A stretch of 23,367 bases of DNA from positions 1 through 23,367 of the IMG/VR virus record IMGVR_UViG_3300025769_014498. The stretch is one strand, 5' to 3'. A model generated the notes under the pieces. It was not told where the DNA came from, ran no database searches, and saw only the letters and a program-made list of their open reading frames with translations. Made by a program: the position numbers and the translations under genes. Within the stretch, counting starts at the first letter, position 1, and each line of letters starts with the position of its first letter. This stretch comes from a virus. Shown piece by piece: positions 12,014 to 20,846 of this stretch.

Positions 12014-13723
12014 CTATCCATCGCAAGATACACAATCTACAGTTCTTGAACCAAGATCACCTTTAATTACTGAGTCTGTTCTTAGGTAATAAAGTGTTTT
12101 TACTCCTAACTTCCAGGCTTCCATATGCACCTGATTAATCCATTTTGGTGAATCAGTTGGGGCAAATGATAAGTTAAGAGATTGGGTTTGATCAATATAC
12201 TTTTGACGAATTGCTGCTTGTTGAACTAGAGCTAACTGGTTGATTTCTGGGAAGGTTAAGAATACTTCTTTTTCGTCCTCATTTAAAATTTCATGGGATA
12301 AGTTTTGAACTGAGCCATTATCTGCTAGGATTTGATCCCATACTTTTTCTGTGTTGTATCCTTTTTCGATTAATACTTTTTCTAATTCAGGATTTTTAAC
12401 AATGAATGTTCCCTTAGCACCATTAAACACATAAACGTTTGCTGGTTGGGGTTCAATTCCCGCAGAACAGTTATTAATACGTGAGTTAGATACTGTTGGA
12501 GCAATAGCTAACAAGTGTGTATTTCTCATACCTGTACCCTTACACCAAAGTGGTTCACCATATTCAACTGCCAATTTACGAGAAGCAGCTTCAGCTTTAT
12601 TTTTAATATCACTAAAAATTGTATGAGTCCAAGCTGTTGAAGCAATAGCATTAAATGGTAATCCTTTTTGTTGTAAGAAGGTATGCCAACCCATTACACC
12701 TAAACCAAGTGCACGACCTTTCTTAGCATGTCTGTGAGAACGAATCATTGAATCTTTACCATTGGTTTTTTCAATAAATTCTTCCATCACACCATCAAGG
12801 AAGTAAATCGCAGTTTCTACTACATCTGTGTTTTTCCATTCATCATACTTGGCTAAGTTCAAAGAACTCAAACAACAAATAAAACTATGTTCTTCATCTG
12901 TATGGAGTGTAATTTCTGTACAGATGTTAGTCATAGAAACATCTAAATTATTCATTAAATATGCTAGAGGATTTGCTTTATTAATATTATCCTTAAACAT
13001 AATATAGGGTTCTCCAGTTTCTACACGCGATTTAAGAATTTCAAGCCATAACTTCATCGCTTCAGGATCTCTATCGTTTAATCTACGCATAAAAGCATCA
13101 TCTACAACAACACACTGGTGCAAGTTCAAACATTGTCTATTTGGATCCCCTTTAGGTCTACGAATTTGTAAAAATTCATCAATATCTAAGTGATTGATAT
13201 CTAAATTTACTGATGCTGCTCCTCTACGTACTGAACCTTGGTTAGTTGCAATAATAGTTGAATCATAAATTTTAGCCCAAGGCACTACACCTTCTGATTT
13301 TCCGTTTCCTCGAATTTCTGTTCCTCGAGGTCTAATTCTGCTAAGGGAAATTCCCACGCCTCCCCCATAACTAGTAAGGCGCATAAGCTCTGCGTTAGTG
13401 AGTCCAATACCACGGATCGAATCCGGAGTATCAATACCAAAACAACTAATAGGCAAACCCCTGTCAGTACCAGTGTTACTGAGAACAGGAGAGGCAAGAC
13501 CAATCCATCCATTCCAAATATATTTAAAGAATTTATTTTCTAAATCAGGACGATTTAAACGCATAGCTACAGCATGTGCTACTCGTCTATATGCTTTACG
13601 AGGGGTTTCACCTGGTAGTAAGTATCCTTTTGAAATTGTAGACAAAGCTACATCATCCATGTATTCAGGAAAGTCTTTACCTCTTTCCCATTGTGTAAAA
13701 TCTGCTATTAAGTTGTTATCCAT
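12014..13723 (-). CDS. nrdA: ribonucleoside-diphosphate reductase, large subunit (NrdA)
   Basis: Class I ribonucleotide reductase catalytic subunit, which makes deoxynucleotides with NrdB. At 569 residues it is much shorter than E. coli NrdA (761) and lacks the N-terminal ATP-cone, so overall activity control by dATP should be absent. Active-site features are Cys94 (LPISCFG), the radical site NICTE at 266-270 with Cys268, Cys283 of CCLSSLNL, the radical-transfer tyrosines 545/546 (TLYYLRT), and the C-terminal shuttle cysteines 564/567 (CVSCDG), reducible by the phage thioredoxin. It follows nrdB with a 2-base gap. Supplying dNTPs for AT-rich phage replication is the likely role. Confidence 0.96.
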   Translation of the reverse strand: MDNNLIADFTQWERGKDFPEYMDDVALSTISKGYLLPGETPRKAYRRVAHAVAMRLNRPDLENKFFKYIWNGWIGLASPVLSNTGTDRGLPISCFGIDTPDSIRGIGLTNAELMRLTSYGGGVGISLSRIRPRGTEIRGNGKSEGVVPWAKIYDSTIIATNQGSVRRGAASVNLDINHLDIDEFLQIRRPKGDPNRQCLNLHQCVVVDDAFMRRLNDRDPEAMKLWLEILKSRVETGEPYIMFKDNINKANPLAYLMNNLDVSMTNICTEITLHTDEEHSFICCLSSLNLAKYDEWKNTDVVETAIYFLDGVMEEFIEKTNGKDSMIRSHRHAKKGRALGLGVMGWHTFLQQKGLPFNAIASTAWTHTIFSDIKNKAEAASRKLAVEYGEPLWCKGTGMRNTHLLAIAPTVSNSRINNCSAGIEPQPANVYVFNGAKGTFIVKNPELEKVLIEKGYNTEKVWDQILADNGSVQNLSHEILNEDEKEVFLTFPEINQLALVQQAAIRQKYIDQTQSLNLSFAPTDSPKWINQVHMEAWKLGVKTLYYLRTDSVIKGDLGSRTVDCVSCDG

Positions 13724-13725
13724 AA

Positions 13726-14712
13726 TTAAAAAATACTTTCATCCCACTCCATGTGGCCTTTTGAATAGTTAGTTACTCGGTTTGCAAAAAAGTCTGTATG
13801 TTGTTTACCTGCTGAGAGGTGATCAAACCATTTCATTCTTCCTACAGCATTCATATCAACATTGCCAACAATTGGTTTATATCCTAAATCTGATAATTTA
13901 GTATTTACTCTGTTTTTAATAAAATGCTCAAGGTCATATCTATTACAACCTTCTAGATCACCAAGTTCATAAACCTTATTAATAAAATCAAGTTCAAGTT
14001 GTAAAGAAAGTAAAGCGGCTTCATTTACTGCTGCTTCAAGTTCTGGTGTCTTGAGTTCAGGATTTTCCTCGATAAGTGTTCTAAATAACCAGCAGCCGGC
14101 TTCGGAGTGCATTGATTCGTCTCTAATAGACCATTCAACAATTTGACCCACTCCCTTAAGCTTGTTTCGCATTTTAAAAGATAAGAGAACGGCGAAGGAA
14201 GAGAATAAATTAACTCCCTCGGTAAATGCTGAGAATATAGCGAGTGATTTAGCGATTTCATGCCAATTCTTTTCACTATTAAAACTATCCCTAACTGACA
14301 TAAGATTCTCAATCTTAGCCATCGTAGCTTCATCTTCCATAAATTCGGCAAAGTTATCAAGTCCAAGTTCTTCATTTAAAAGTGAATATGCTTCAGCGTG
14401 GATTGTTTCAAATGCGCCGAAAGTAGTAGCCATCATTATCACCTCAGGTTTTCTAAACCATTTAGTTACCAATCCAGACCAATAATCGTTAACAATAGTT
14501 TCTGTTTGGGCAAAGCCCTTTAAAATAGAACCTACAATATTTTTTTCAGTTTCAGTTAAATTCTGTTTCCAGTCATTAACATCACTCATCATAGGTACTT
14601 CTGTATGCAACCAGTGTGCTTGTTGCTGTTTCATCCAGTAATCGTGTGCTTGAGGGTACTCAAACGGTTTGTAAACAATACGTTCTTGCAATAGAGATTT
14701 TTTCTTTGCCAT
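13726..14712 (-). CDS. nrdB: ribonucleoside-diphosphate reductase, small subunit (NrdB)
   Basis: Di-iron radical subunit of class I ribonucleotide reductase, 328 residues, near the family norm (about 320-375). Metal ligands are visible: Glu71 (TETIVNDYW), Glu102 and His105 (FETIHAEAY), Glu165 (FTEGVNLF), Glu199 and His202 (RDESMHSEAG). The radical Tyr109 is present in the ETIHAEAY motif, so this is a tyrosyl-radical type rather than the Phe variant of Chlamydia. The first ligand is Glu instead of the Asp found in E. coli. It lies between the helicase and nrdA genes as part of the same transcript. Confidence 0.96.
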   Translation of the reverse strand: MAKKKSLLQERIVYKPFEYPQAHDYWMKQQQAHWLHTEVPMMSDVNDWKQNLTETEKNIVGSILKGFAQTETIVNDYWSGLVTKWFRKPEVIMMATTFGAFETIHAEAYSLLNEELGLDNFAEFMEDEATMAKIENLMSVRDSFNSEKNWHEIAKSLAIFSAFTEGVNLFSSFAVLLSFKMRNKLKGVGQIVEWSIRDESMHSEAGCWLFRTLIEENPELKTPELEAAVNEAALLSLQLELDFINKVYELGDLEGCNRYDLEHFIKNRVNTKLSDLGYKPIVGNVDMNAVGRMKWFDHLSAGKQHTDFFANRVTNYSKGHMEWDESIF

Positions 14713-14731
14713 TTAATTTTTTAATAAAAAG

Positions 14732-16096
14732 TTAGGAATTTAGTTCAAAAAACTTATTTTTCAACATTTGTTTATCAAATGTATCAAAACTATCATAACT
14801 GTTAGAGTTAGGTGAGGTAGTTTCTGTTTCTTCATCATCTGGATCATAATCATGAACTTCGAAATGGCCTGTAGAGGTATCGGCTTTTACACCAAAGGTT
14901 AAACCATCCATTCCGTATCTGTTCTTCATAATATGAAATCTACCTGTTCCGTTAACTTTATCTTTTCGTTTTCTTGAGAGGGAAATACATACATCAGTGA
15001 TCATAATTTTATCATACGACCCTGCAGCTTTATCTCCTTCTACAATATCATCTTTTGCACCTGCACGGTTTACTTGGGAAACACTCCAAATAGGAATATT
15101 TAATTCTCGAGCAAGCCCTTTAGTGCTAATATAAATATCATCTATTTCTCCTTTACGGTCCGCAGTACGCTTTCTTGTTGAAAGAAGATCAACATAGTCA
15201 ATAATAATTAAATCAGGCTTAACACCTAAGTCAGTTACTTTTTTAATATGTGATTCAATCGTGTTAATTGTTGCTTTACCTGTTGGAAACTCTTTAATAA
15301 TAAGTTGACCAGGTAATTCAGGTACAATTTCTTCAATTTTACTTCGGTTTTGAGTAATACGATCTACTGGGATTTTAGAGAAGAAAGCATCATAACGACG
15401 ACCTACATACGATTCCCCTAATTCAAGTGTGTAATGTAATACATTAAAACCTAATCTTACAGCATAACCACCTAGTGCAATTAAAGACCACGATTTACCA
15501 CCTCCTGGATTACCAAATATGAGACCAAAATCTCCATTTCCCAATCCACCTTGTAGAAGATCATTGATACGGTCCCAGGGAGTTGGGATAACTGTTCTGT
15601 GATCTTCTCTATAACGCGATTCAACATCTTTATTATATTCATGTCCAACATTTTTATCTTGTCCAGCTTTTAAAGCATTTTCAACCATTGACTTAATCGA
15701 ATCATAATCACCAGCTTTTAACAAATCAACACTATTTAAAAGTGCTTGTTTTAATTGTTGGTTCTTACAAAATGTTGAAAATTCTTCTCTTACATATTCT
15801 AAATCATCGGCTGATGCTTCATATGCTTCTCTAAGTTGTTCTCGAATTGAAACTTTAAGTACCTCATTTGTTACCTTTTTTAATTCTACTTTTAGAATAT
15901 CCATTGAAGGAGTTGTGTGGTACTTGTCATAATACCTTAGGATTTCTTTTATAATCCATTTATGTGCTTGGTTATCCCAGTATTCCTCACTAATAATATC
16001 ATGAATATTAGTTAAAAACTCTTTATGAGTTAATAGTGCTGATATTACTTTTATTTGGAATGCTGTACCATATTGGTTTAAACTTACTAGTGTCAT
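14732..16096 (-). CDS. replicative DNA helicase (DnaB/T4 gp41-like)
   Basis: Ring helicase that opens the replication fork, 454 residues. The N-terminal 150 residues are a helical DnaB-type domain. The RecA-like core has Walker A FGNPGGGKS at 194-202, the YTLELGES loop at 222-229, Walker B LIIIDYVDLL at 296-305 and the sensor/arginine-finger region SVSQVNRAG. The C-terminus is acidic and serine-rich, then basic. The gene overlaps the upstream flap-nuclease gene by four bases (ATGA), and the neighbours are replication genes, so this is the phage fork helicase. No primase domain is fused and none was seen in the window. Confidence 0.93.
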   Translation of the reverse strand: MTLVSLNQYGTAFQIKVISALLTHKEFLTNIHDIISEEYWDNQAHKWIIKEILRYYDKYHTTPSMDILKVELKKVTNEVLKVSIREQLREAYEASADDLEYVREEFSTFCKNQQLKQALLNSVDLLKAGDYDSIKSMVENALKAGQDKNVGHEYNKDVESRYREDHRTVIPTPWDRINDLLQGGLGNGDFGLIFGNPGGGKSWSLIALGGYAVRLGFNVLHYTLELGESYVGRRYDAFFSKIPVDRITQNRSKIEEIVPELPGQLIIKEFPTGKATINTIESHIKKVTDLGVKPDLIIIDYVDLLSTRKRTADRKGEIDDIYISTKGLARELNIPIWSVSQVNRAGAKDDIVEGDKAAGSYDKIMITDVCISLSRKRKDKVNGTGRFHIMKNRYGMDGLTFGVKADTSTGHFEVHDYDPDDEETETTSPNSNSYDSFDTFDKQMLKNKFFELNS

Positions 16097-17124
16097 TTAT
16101 TATAACTTAATTTTTCAAAAACATCTTTTACCCAAAACTCTAAATTCCTAATCATACCACCTAATTTATCTTCGTTATAGAATGCTATGAACTGGTCAGG
16201 AATATAATTTAAGTTTTTGGATTTTACAACCTGATTTAGATAATTTTTATCATTTTCATCTAACATAGGATTTGATAAATCCATGATTTTATAATTTTTC
16301 TCTAATGCATCAATATCTTGAATAATTCGAGCATAAATTACGTGTTCTTTAAATTTACCTTCACAGATGTTATAAACATCATCTAATGTTAGATCTTTTT
16401 CCTGAAGTTCAGGAAATAATTTGTACAACTTTTTTTCACCTAAACCCTTAACACCTTTAACTTTATCAGAATTATCACCCATAAGTGTTTTATAAATGAT
16501 AAAATTAGAAGGAGACATATTAAATTTTTCTTTAACTACTTCTTCAGTATAAAATTCTTTCTCCATTGGTCTATAAACAATAATATTTTTGTTTACTAAT
16601 TGAAGAAAATCTTTATCGGAAGAAACAATAAATACTTTATCTTTTTCTTGCTCAGGCAATACAGTACATAAATGAGCAATAATATCGTCTGCTTCTACTT
16701 TATCAAGTGATACAGTTTTAACTGGTAAGGTTTTTAAGTATTGGATGATACGAATAATTTGATCTACTTTAGCATCATCTTCATCATCATGACTATCAAA
16801 TACTTCCCAATTAGTGATACGTTGTAGGTTTCTACCTGATTTGTATTCGGGGAGCAGGTTTTTACGGTTATTAGCCGAACCTGCCCCATCGAATACTACA
16901 TAAACACTAGTTGGATCAATTTGACGTATTAGAGCACCCAGTGATCGAAAAAATCCACCAAGCCCCCCGACATGGACTCCATCAGGGTTTACAGCATTAA
17001 GCATTGCAAAGTTTCTAAAGAATAGATTTAAACCATCTATCATTAATATCCTTTGTCCTTCTACAGTCTCTTCTCCTTGCTCATCAAGGTTGTCGAGGAG
17101 CTTAAGTAAATCTTTCTTTTTCAT
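16093..17124 (-). CDS. 5'-3' flap exonuclease / RNase H (T4 Rnh-like)
   Basis: FEN-1/5'-nuclease family enzyme that removes RNA primers and flaps from lagging strands, 343 residues. The metal-binding acidic residues are in LMIDGLN (Asp30), VVFDGAG (Asp79), VEADDI (Glu144, Asp146, Asp147), SSDKDFLQL (Asp170, Asp172) and GDNSDKV (Asp217, Asp220). A helix-hairpin-helix signature follows (VKGVKGLGEKK, 222-232). The C-terminal 100 residues are a basic helical tail. The location between UvsX-like and helicase genes fits a T4-type replication cluster. Confidence 0.92.
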   Translation of the reverse strand: MKKKDLLKLLDNLDEQGEETVEGQRILMIDGLNLFFRNFAMLNAVNPDGVHVGGLGGFFRSLGALIRQIDPTSVYVVFDGAGSANNRKNLLPEYKSGRNLQRITNWEVFDSHDDEDDAKVDQIIRIIQYLKTLPVKTVSLDKVEADDIIAHLCTVLPEQEKDKVFIVSSDKDFLQLVNKNIIVYRPMEKEFYTEEVVKEKFNMSPSNFIIYKTLMGDNSDKVKGVKGLGEKKLYKLFPELQEKDLTLDDVYNICEGKFKEHVIYARIIQDIDALEKNYKIMDLSNPMLDENDKNYLNQVVKSKNLNYIPDQFIAFYNEDKLGGMIRNLEFWVKDVFEKLSYNK

Positions 17125-17127
17125 ATT

Positions 17128-18210
17128 TTATTCTGGTTCGTTGATGTGGATTTCGATATCAGTATAATCTTGATCTTCTTCAATTATATTGAAATCTACG
17201 CCCCCTAAGATACTTTTCCAAGCATCTCCATGATCATCTTTATAAGCTTTTAAAGCTTTATCAGTATCAAGAATAAAACCGTGTGGAGTCATTACAATTT
17301 TACCTCTTGTAGTAACACCATTAATGTGGTTTTTATCAATCTGGATATTAGTACGTTTGGCAAATTCTACTTGTTTACCATCTTTAATTGCTTTAATTTT
17401 AGATGTACCTGCAGACATAACATTACCAAATGTTACAACAAACGTTGAATCAAACCACATAGCGTATCCTCCTTTGTTCATCAACTTGGGTTGTCCCATT
17501 GGAGATTCCGGTTTTAGAGTCCATACCTTATTAATACACACAAGGGTATTGGTGTATGGGTTACTCTCTTTACGAGACAATGTAATACGCTGGTTTACGT
17601 TATTACCAAATTGAGTTGACATAGCACCTGCGTTCCATTCATTATTGTTCTTGTTTGATTTAATAGACATCTCACAAGGAACAGAACCAATTGAATCCCA
17701 CAAGAAAAGCAAATCATAAGGTAGATTACCTTTTTTCTGCTCATCAAGTAGATCCAAAATAAATGATGCTACGTCTTCAATTGTATTAATTGTTTCACGA
17801 TCAACATAAATAAAGCTACCATTATAGTCTAGGATTTCTCCTGTTTCTTCATCTACAACCTCATTAACTTCAAGGCCCATTTGAACAGCATGTTCCCAGT
17901 TCCATTTCATCTCAGTGATAATGAATACTGGTAGAATGCCTCGCTTCTGGGCTGATACGGCTGCTTCAATTAAAGCAGTAGTTTTACCCGTATCAGAATG
18001 CCCACGAAGCAATACAATATGGCCTTGAGGAATACCTGGTACAGAAGTAATTTCTTGAAATGCATCCGAAAGTGGAATCCAGGTTTGCTCTTTAAATTTA
18101 GCTTTTGATGTCAGTCCTTTCTTATTCTTAAAGCTATCTAGGTTAAAGTTCGCTTTAATTTCAGAGGAGACTGCCTCCGATAGAGACTTTTTAGTTTTTC
18201 CTCTTGGCAT
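17128..18210 (-). CDS. uvsX: UvsX/RecA-like recombinase
   Basis: Strand-exchange ATPase for recombination-dependent replication and repair, 360 residues (T4 UvsX is 391). It has Walker A RGHSDTGKTT at 69-78, the catalytic-Glu strand FIITEMKWNW at 96-105, Walker B DLLFLWDSIGS at 166-176 and a DNA-binding L2-like region after QFGNNVNQRIT. The N-terminus is basic (MPRGKTKK) and the C-terminus acidic, as in other RecA relatives. It lies 3 bases after the flap-nuclease stop in coordinate order and directly downstream of the SSB gene. It could act on gp32-like SSB-coated strands; no UvsY-like loader was recognised here. Confidence 0.92.
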   Translation of the reverse strand: MPRGKTKKSLSEAVSSEIKANFNLDSFKNKKGLTSKAKFKEQTWIPLSDAFQEITSVPGIPQGHIVLLRGHSDTGKTTALIEAAVSAQKRGILPVFIITEMKWNWEHAVQMGLEVNEVVDEETGEILDYNGSFIYVDRETINTIEDVASFILDLLDEQKKGNLPYDLLFLWDSIGSVPCEMSIKSNKNNNEWNAGAMSTQFGNNVNQRITLSRKESNPYTNTLVCINKVWTLKPESPMGQPKLMNKGGYAMWFDSTFVVTFGNVMSAGTSKIKAIKDGKQVEFAKRTNIQIDKNHINGVTTRGKIVMTPHGFILDTDKALKAYKDDHGDAWKSILGGVDFNIIEEDQDYTDIEIHINEPE

Positions 18211-18220
18211 ATTGTTTTAA

Positions 18221-19051
18221 TTAAAATGGTAAATCGTCATCTTCTTCTCCAAACAAATCATCAAACTGTTCTGTTTTTGTTTTTTTAGGAGCTGTTGAAA
18301 GACTATAATTTGATTTAGGAGATTCTTTAATATCAGAATCGAAATCTTCAGCAGGTTCAGAAACAATATCACCTTCTTCTTCATCTTCAGGTGACAACCA
18401 TTCTTGAAGTGCTTCTTTCATCTCATCATAAGAAAGTGGTTTAAATACTTTCAAAGGATCAGCTTGATTTTCAAGTAAAGATTTAACTGTATCTTCACTA
18501 TCTGAAAGTGGAGATGTTTTTAATGAAGGACCAATTGAAGTTTTGTTGTAAGGAGTACCTGTAACTTCAGGACCTACAGTCGTTAATTTAATATCACGAC
18601 CTGAAACAATATCAGTAAAATCACCAATTTCTTCATCAGCAGCCATATTCAAGAATTCTTGGTAAACTTCTTTACCAAACTGCCACAATTTAACACCTTC
18701 GTCTTCTTGACCACGAACTACGATAGGAGCAAAAACACGAACTTTAGCATCAAGTTTTTTAGCCAAACGCCAATTTTCTTTATCGTTTGTACCACGAAGT
18801 TGTTTAGCAAACTCCATAATAGGATCTTTCTCACCCCAGTTAGTAGGTGAAGCCATTACGCGTTTACTACCAATACCGTAGTAAAACATCATTTCCGAAA
18901 ATGGGTTTGATTTGTTGTACTTAGAAGGAACAACACGAATAAGTTGTTTACCGACTGAGGGTTTCCAGAAGAGGTTTTTATTACCTCCACCACTGTTAGT
19001 TGATTGCTTGTTCAGTGAGTCCAAGCGCTTTTTGATTACGTCTAAATCCAT
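18221..19051 (-). CDS. gp32-like single-stranded DNA-binding protein
   Basis: Coats single-stranded DNA and couples helicase, polymerase and recombinase. The 276-residue layout follows T4 gp32 (301): a short basic N-terminus (IKKRLDSLNKQ), an OB-type core beginning LFWKPSVGKQLIRVVP and continuing through FYYGIGSKR, and a very acidic tail ending EEDDDLPF, the typical partner-docking end of SSBs. The protein has no cysteine, so the zinc site of T4 gp32 is absent. It is the first gene after the promoter at 19076-19107, which suggests strong separate expression, as expected for a protein needed in many copies. Confidence 0.9.
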   Translation of the reverse strand: MDLDVIKKRLDSLNKQSTNSGGGNKNLFWKPSVGKQLIRVVPSKYNKSNPFSEMMFYYGIGSKRVMASPTNWGEKDPIMEFAKQLRGTNDKENWRLAKKLDAKVRVFAPIVVRGQEDEGVKLWQFGKEVYQEFLNMAADEEIGDFTDIVSGRDIKLTTVGPEVTGTPYNKTSIGPSLKTSPLSDSEDTVKSLLENQADPLKVFKPLSYDEMKEALQEWLSPEDEEEGDIVSEPAEDFDSDIKESPKSNYSLSTAPKKTKTEQFDDLFGEEDDDLPF

Positions 19052-19075
19052 AATGTAACTAATTTTTAATGTAAC

Positions 19076-19107
19076 TAAATATAATAACCTTTGGTATGGA
19101 CACCAAA
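19076..19107 (-). promoter_or_regulatory. Bacteroidota-type promoter for the SSB/replication operon
   Basis: The minus strand reads TTTG-N20-TATATTTA. The -33 element directly abuts the stop of the upstream 157-residue gene, and the -7 element ends 25 bases before the SSB ATG. It probably boosts SSB, UvsX and the replication genes downstream. Confidence 0.7.
19090..19107. repeat. inverted repeat overlapping the SSB promoter
   Basis: TTTGGT at 19090-19095 and ACCAAA at 19102-19107 form a 6-bp stem with a six-base loop that includes the -33 TTTG. It could be a weak terminator of the upstream transcript or an operator. It parallels the hairpins in the promoters at 7200 and 8529, but with a different sequence and lower GC. 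Confidence 0.45.
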
Positions 19108-19581
19108 TTAAAGTTCAATAATTTTGTAAATCTTGGTTTTTAATTGTTTTAATTCATCGTGTTGAGTAAGTAGAATAGTATTTTTATAATGTTGCCATTC
19201 AATAGGAAATCTAGTATCAACTACACCACCATTTAAACGCTTAATTAATTCATTCAAAGCGTTAATAGTATAAAGTGTATTAGATTCCTTTTTACGGTGA
19301 ACTAAAATAGTATTAGGGGGGATATCAGACACGTTACCCTGATCAATGTTATAAGTACAAACGTACTCATCATTACTCTTAACGTGTAATACAAATATTT
19401 TATCGTACATCACCTTGTATCTAGATGTAATCCCATCAATTAGATTATCTAAATCTTCAAGTGTGGAAAATGTACAAAACAGTTTATTATTCAAATCGCG
19501 TATATTTAAAGTAGAAAAATCAATGAAATCGTCTACCTTATACATATGAGGGGATTTATCTAAAATCGTATGTGTCTCCAT
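19108..19581 (-). CDS. hypothetical protein between polymerase and SSB genes
   Basis: A 157-residue protein of unknown function, beginning METHTILDKSPHMYKV. An alternative start at the second Met (19545) would remove the 26-base overlap with the polymerase gene; the first has the more A-rich upstream sequence. The C-terminal half contains a striking segment NTILVHRKKESNTLYTINALNELIKRLNGG, then WQHYKNTILLT, which looks like a conserved folded domain. I have an impression of similar proteins near the polymerase in other phages. It does not resemble T4 RegA, the translational repressor found next to the T4 polymerase. Function unknown, perhaps replication-related. Confidence 0.75.
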   Translation of the reverse strand: METHTILDKSPHMYKVDDFIDFSTLNIRDLNNKLFCTFSTLEDLDNLIDGITSRYKVMYDKIFVLHVKSNDEYVCTYNIDQGNVSDIPPNTILVHRKKESNTLYTINALNELIKRLNGGVVDTRFPIEWQHYKNTILLTQHDELKQLKTKIYKIIEL

Positions 19582-20815
19582 AACTATATTTTACCTGTAA
19601 CTTGTGTTGGTTAAAAACTTTTAATATTTCTTTTATAACTTCTTTTTCATTTTTATCAAGGTCAAGCAAAAAACTATCATAAGTATATAATACCAATTTA
19701 GTATTTTTACCTTTTAATAACCTAAATATTTCCCACAATATACAAACGTTTGTAGACGTCTCCAAGTTTTGAAGAACATAATTCAACAACTTTTGTGGTT
19801 TCATATCTTCTAAATTCCACTCGGCAAAAATATGCCCCGAAATAGGGCTCTCAATCCAACCATTTTCTTGATAGTTTGCCCACAACTCGTCAGTATATAC
19901 TTGAACCTTTTTAAAGAATTCCAGCTCCTTATACTGTTCAAATACTCCTCCGTATAGTTGTTTAAATGTTAATTCTTTAGCTTTTTGATAATCCACCCCG
20001 TACATTTCGGCAAAAGCAGAGTGAATATCTCGCTCACCAAAATCATAGTCCACAAGATTAGCCAAAAGGGTAGGATGATAAGCGCTAATATCCAATTCAA
20101 ACAAATAGTCGTTACGCGGGATAAAACACTTTCTGTCTCCATTTTCTTTATTAATTGCGGCATAATTTACTCCTCCAAATCGGTTTGCGGGTCGTCCTGT
20201 AAGGGTTTTAAAGTTGAATTGAGTGTAGGTGTATTCTGAATCGAGTAAGTGAAAACGCGATTCAAATTCTTCTCTGTTAACTCGTAAACCACTTCTTTCA
20301 ATGGCGTTGAACACCACTGTGGCTCTGTCATTGTAAAACTTGTTAATTGGCTCATTTATTCTGTCTTTTAGATCTTCAAAAGTTTTCTTACAATATTCAT
20401 AGTGTTTTACTATCGGAATAATGCGGTTTATATCTTTTTTGTTTGGGAATTTTTGGTAAAAATAAGAATGAGTTTGTGTATATTCTTGTATATACGGAGG
20501 CGAGTTGAGTGTAATGTCAAAGAGCCCTTTTAAAATAAAATAATGTAAAAACTCTTTCTTATCGCGTACATATACACGTTTAAATTTATCTAATACACGT
20601 TTTACCTCGTTTATATTAAGCGACAAAGTCTCACTATGGTCAATCGATGTAATGTATCCTTTTGTTGAATTTAACGGTCGAATATAGATAGCACAAATAC
20701 CGTTTTCGACAGGATGAATTTTGTTTGAGTAAGGAATTATCTCAACGAATGCATCTTCGAAACCACTATTATATAACTCTTCTAATTGATCTTGACTTTC
20801 AATCAACCAATACAT
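19556..20815 (-). CDS. divergent family A DNA polymerase
   Basis: Probable phage replicative DNA polymerase, only 419 residues. Palm motifs are visible: TLTGRPANRFGGVN at 204-217 and KCFIPRND at 229-236 (thumb-palm), motif A FELDISAYHPTLLANL at 239-254 with Asp242, motif B AKELTFKQLYGG at 279-290 with Lys285, Tyr288 and Gly289, LNYVLQNLETS at 344-354, and motif C YTYDSFLLDL at 377-386 with Asp380. Motif C has Tyr and Ser around Asp instead of the usual HDE. The N-terminal 150 residues may be a degenerate 3'-5' exonuclease domain (FVEIIPYS replaces a DxE motif), so proofreading is probably missing or supplied in trans. It sits next to gp32, UvsX and gp41-like genes, where T4 has a family B enzyme. 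Confidence 0.82.
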   Translation of the reverse strand: MYWLIESQDQLEELYNSGFEDAFVEIIPYSNKIHPVENGICAIYIRPLNSTKGYITSIDHSETLSLNINEVKRVLDKFKRVYVRDKKEFLHYFILKGLFDITLNSPPYIQEYTQTHSYFYQKFPNKKDINRIIPIVKHYEYCKKTFEDLKDRINEPINKFYNDRATVVFNAIERSGLRVNREEFESRFHLLDSEYTYTQFNFKTLTGRPANRFGGVNYAAINKENGDRKCFIPRNDYLFELDISAYHPTLLANLVDYDFGERDIHSAFAEMYGVDYQKAKELTFKQLYGGVFEQYKELEFFKKVQVYTDELWANYQENGWIESPISGHIFAEWNLEDMKPQKLLNYVLQNLETSTNVCILWEIFRLLKGKNTKLVLYTYDSFLLDLDKNEKEVIKEILKVFNQHKLQVKYSYGDTYDFR

Positions 20816-20846
20816 AACTTTTGTTTTCCAATAATATAAGGAAAAT

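Noticed and set aside
13285-14485. Overlapping frames inside nrdA and nrdB on both strands
   Set aside because: They conflict with strongly recognised ribonucleotide reductase genes and have no promoter or family signature.
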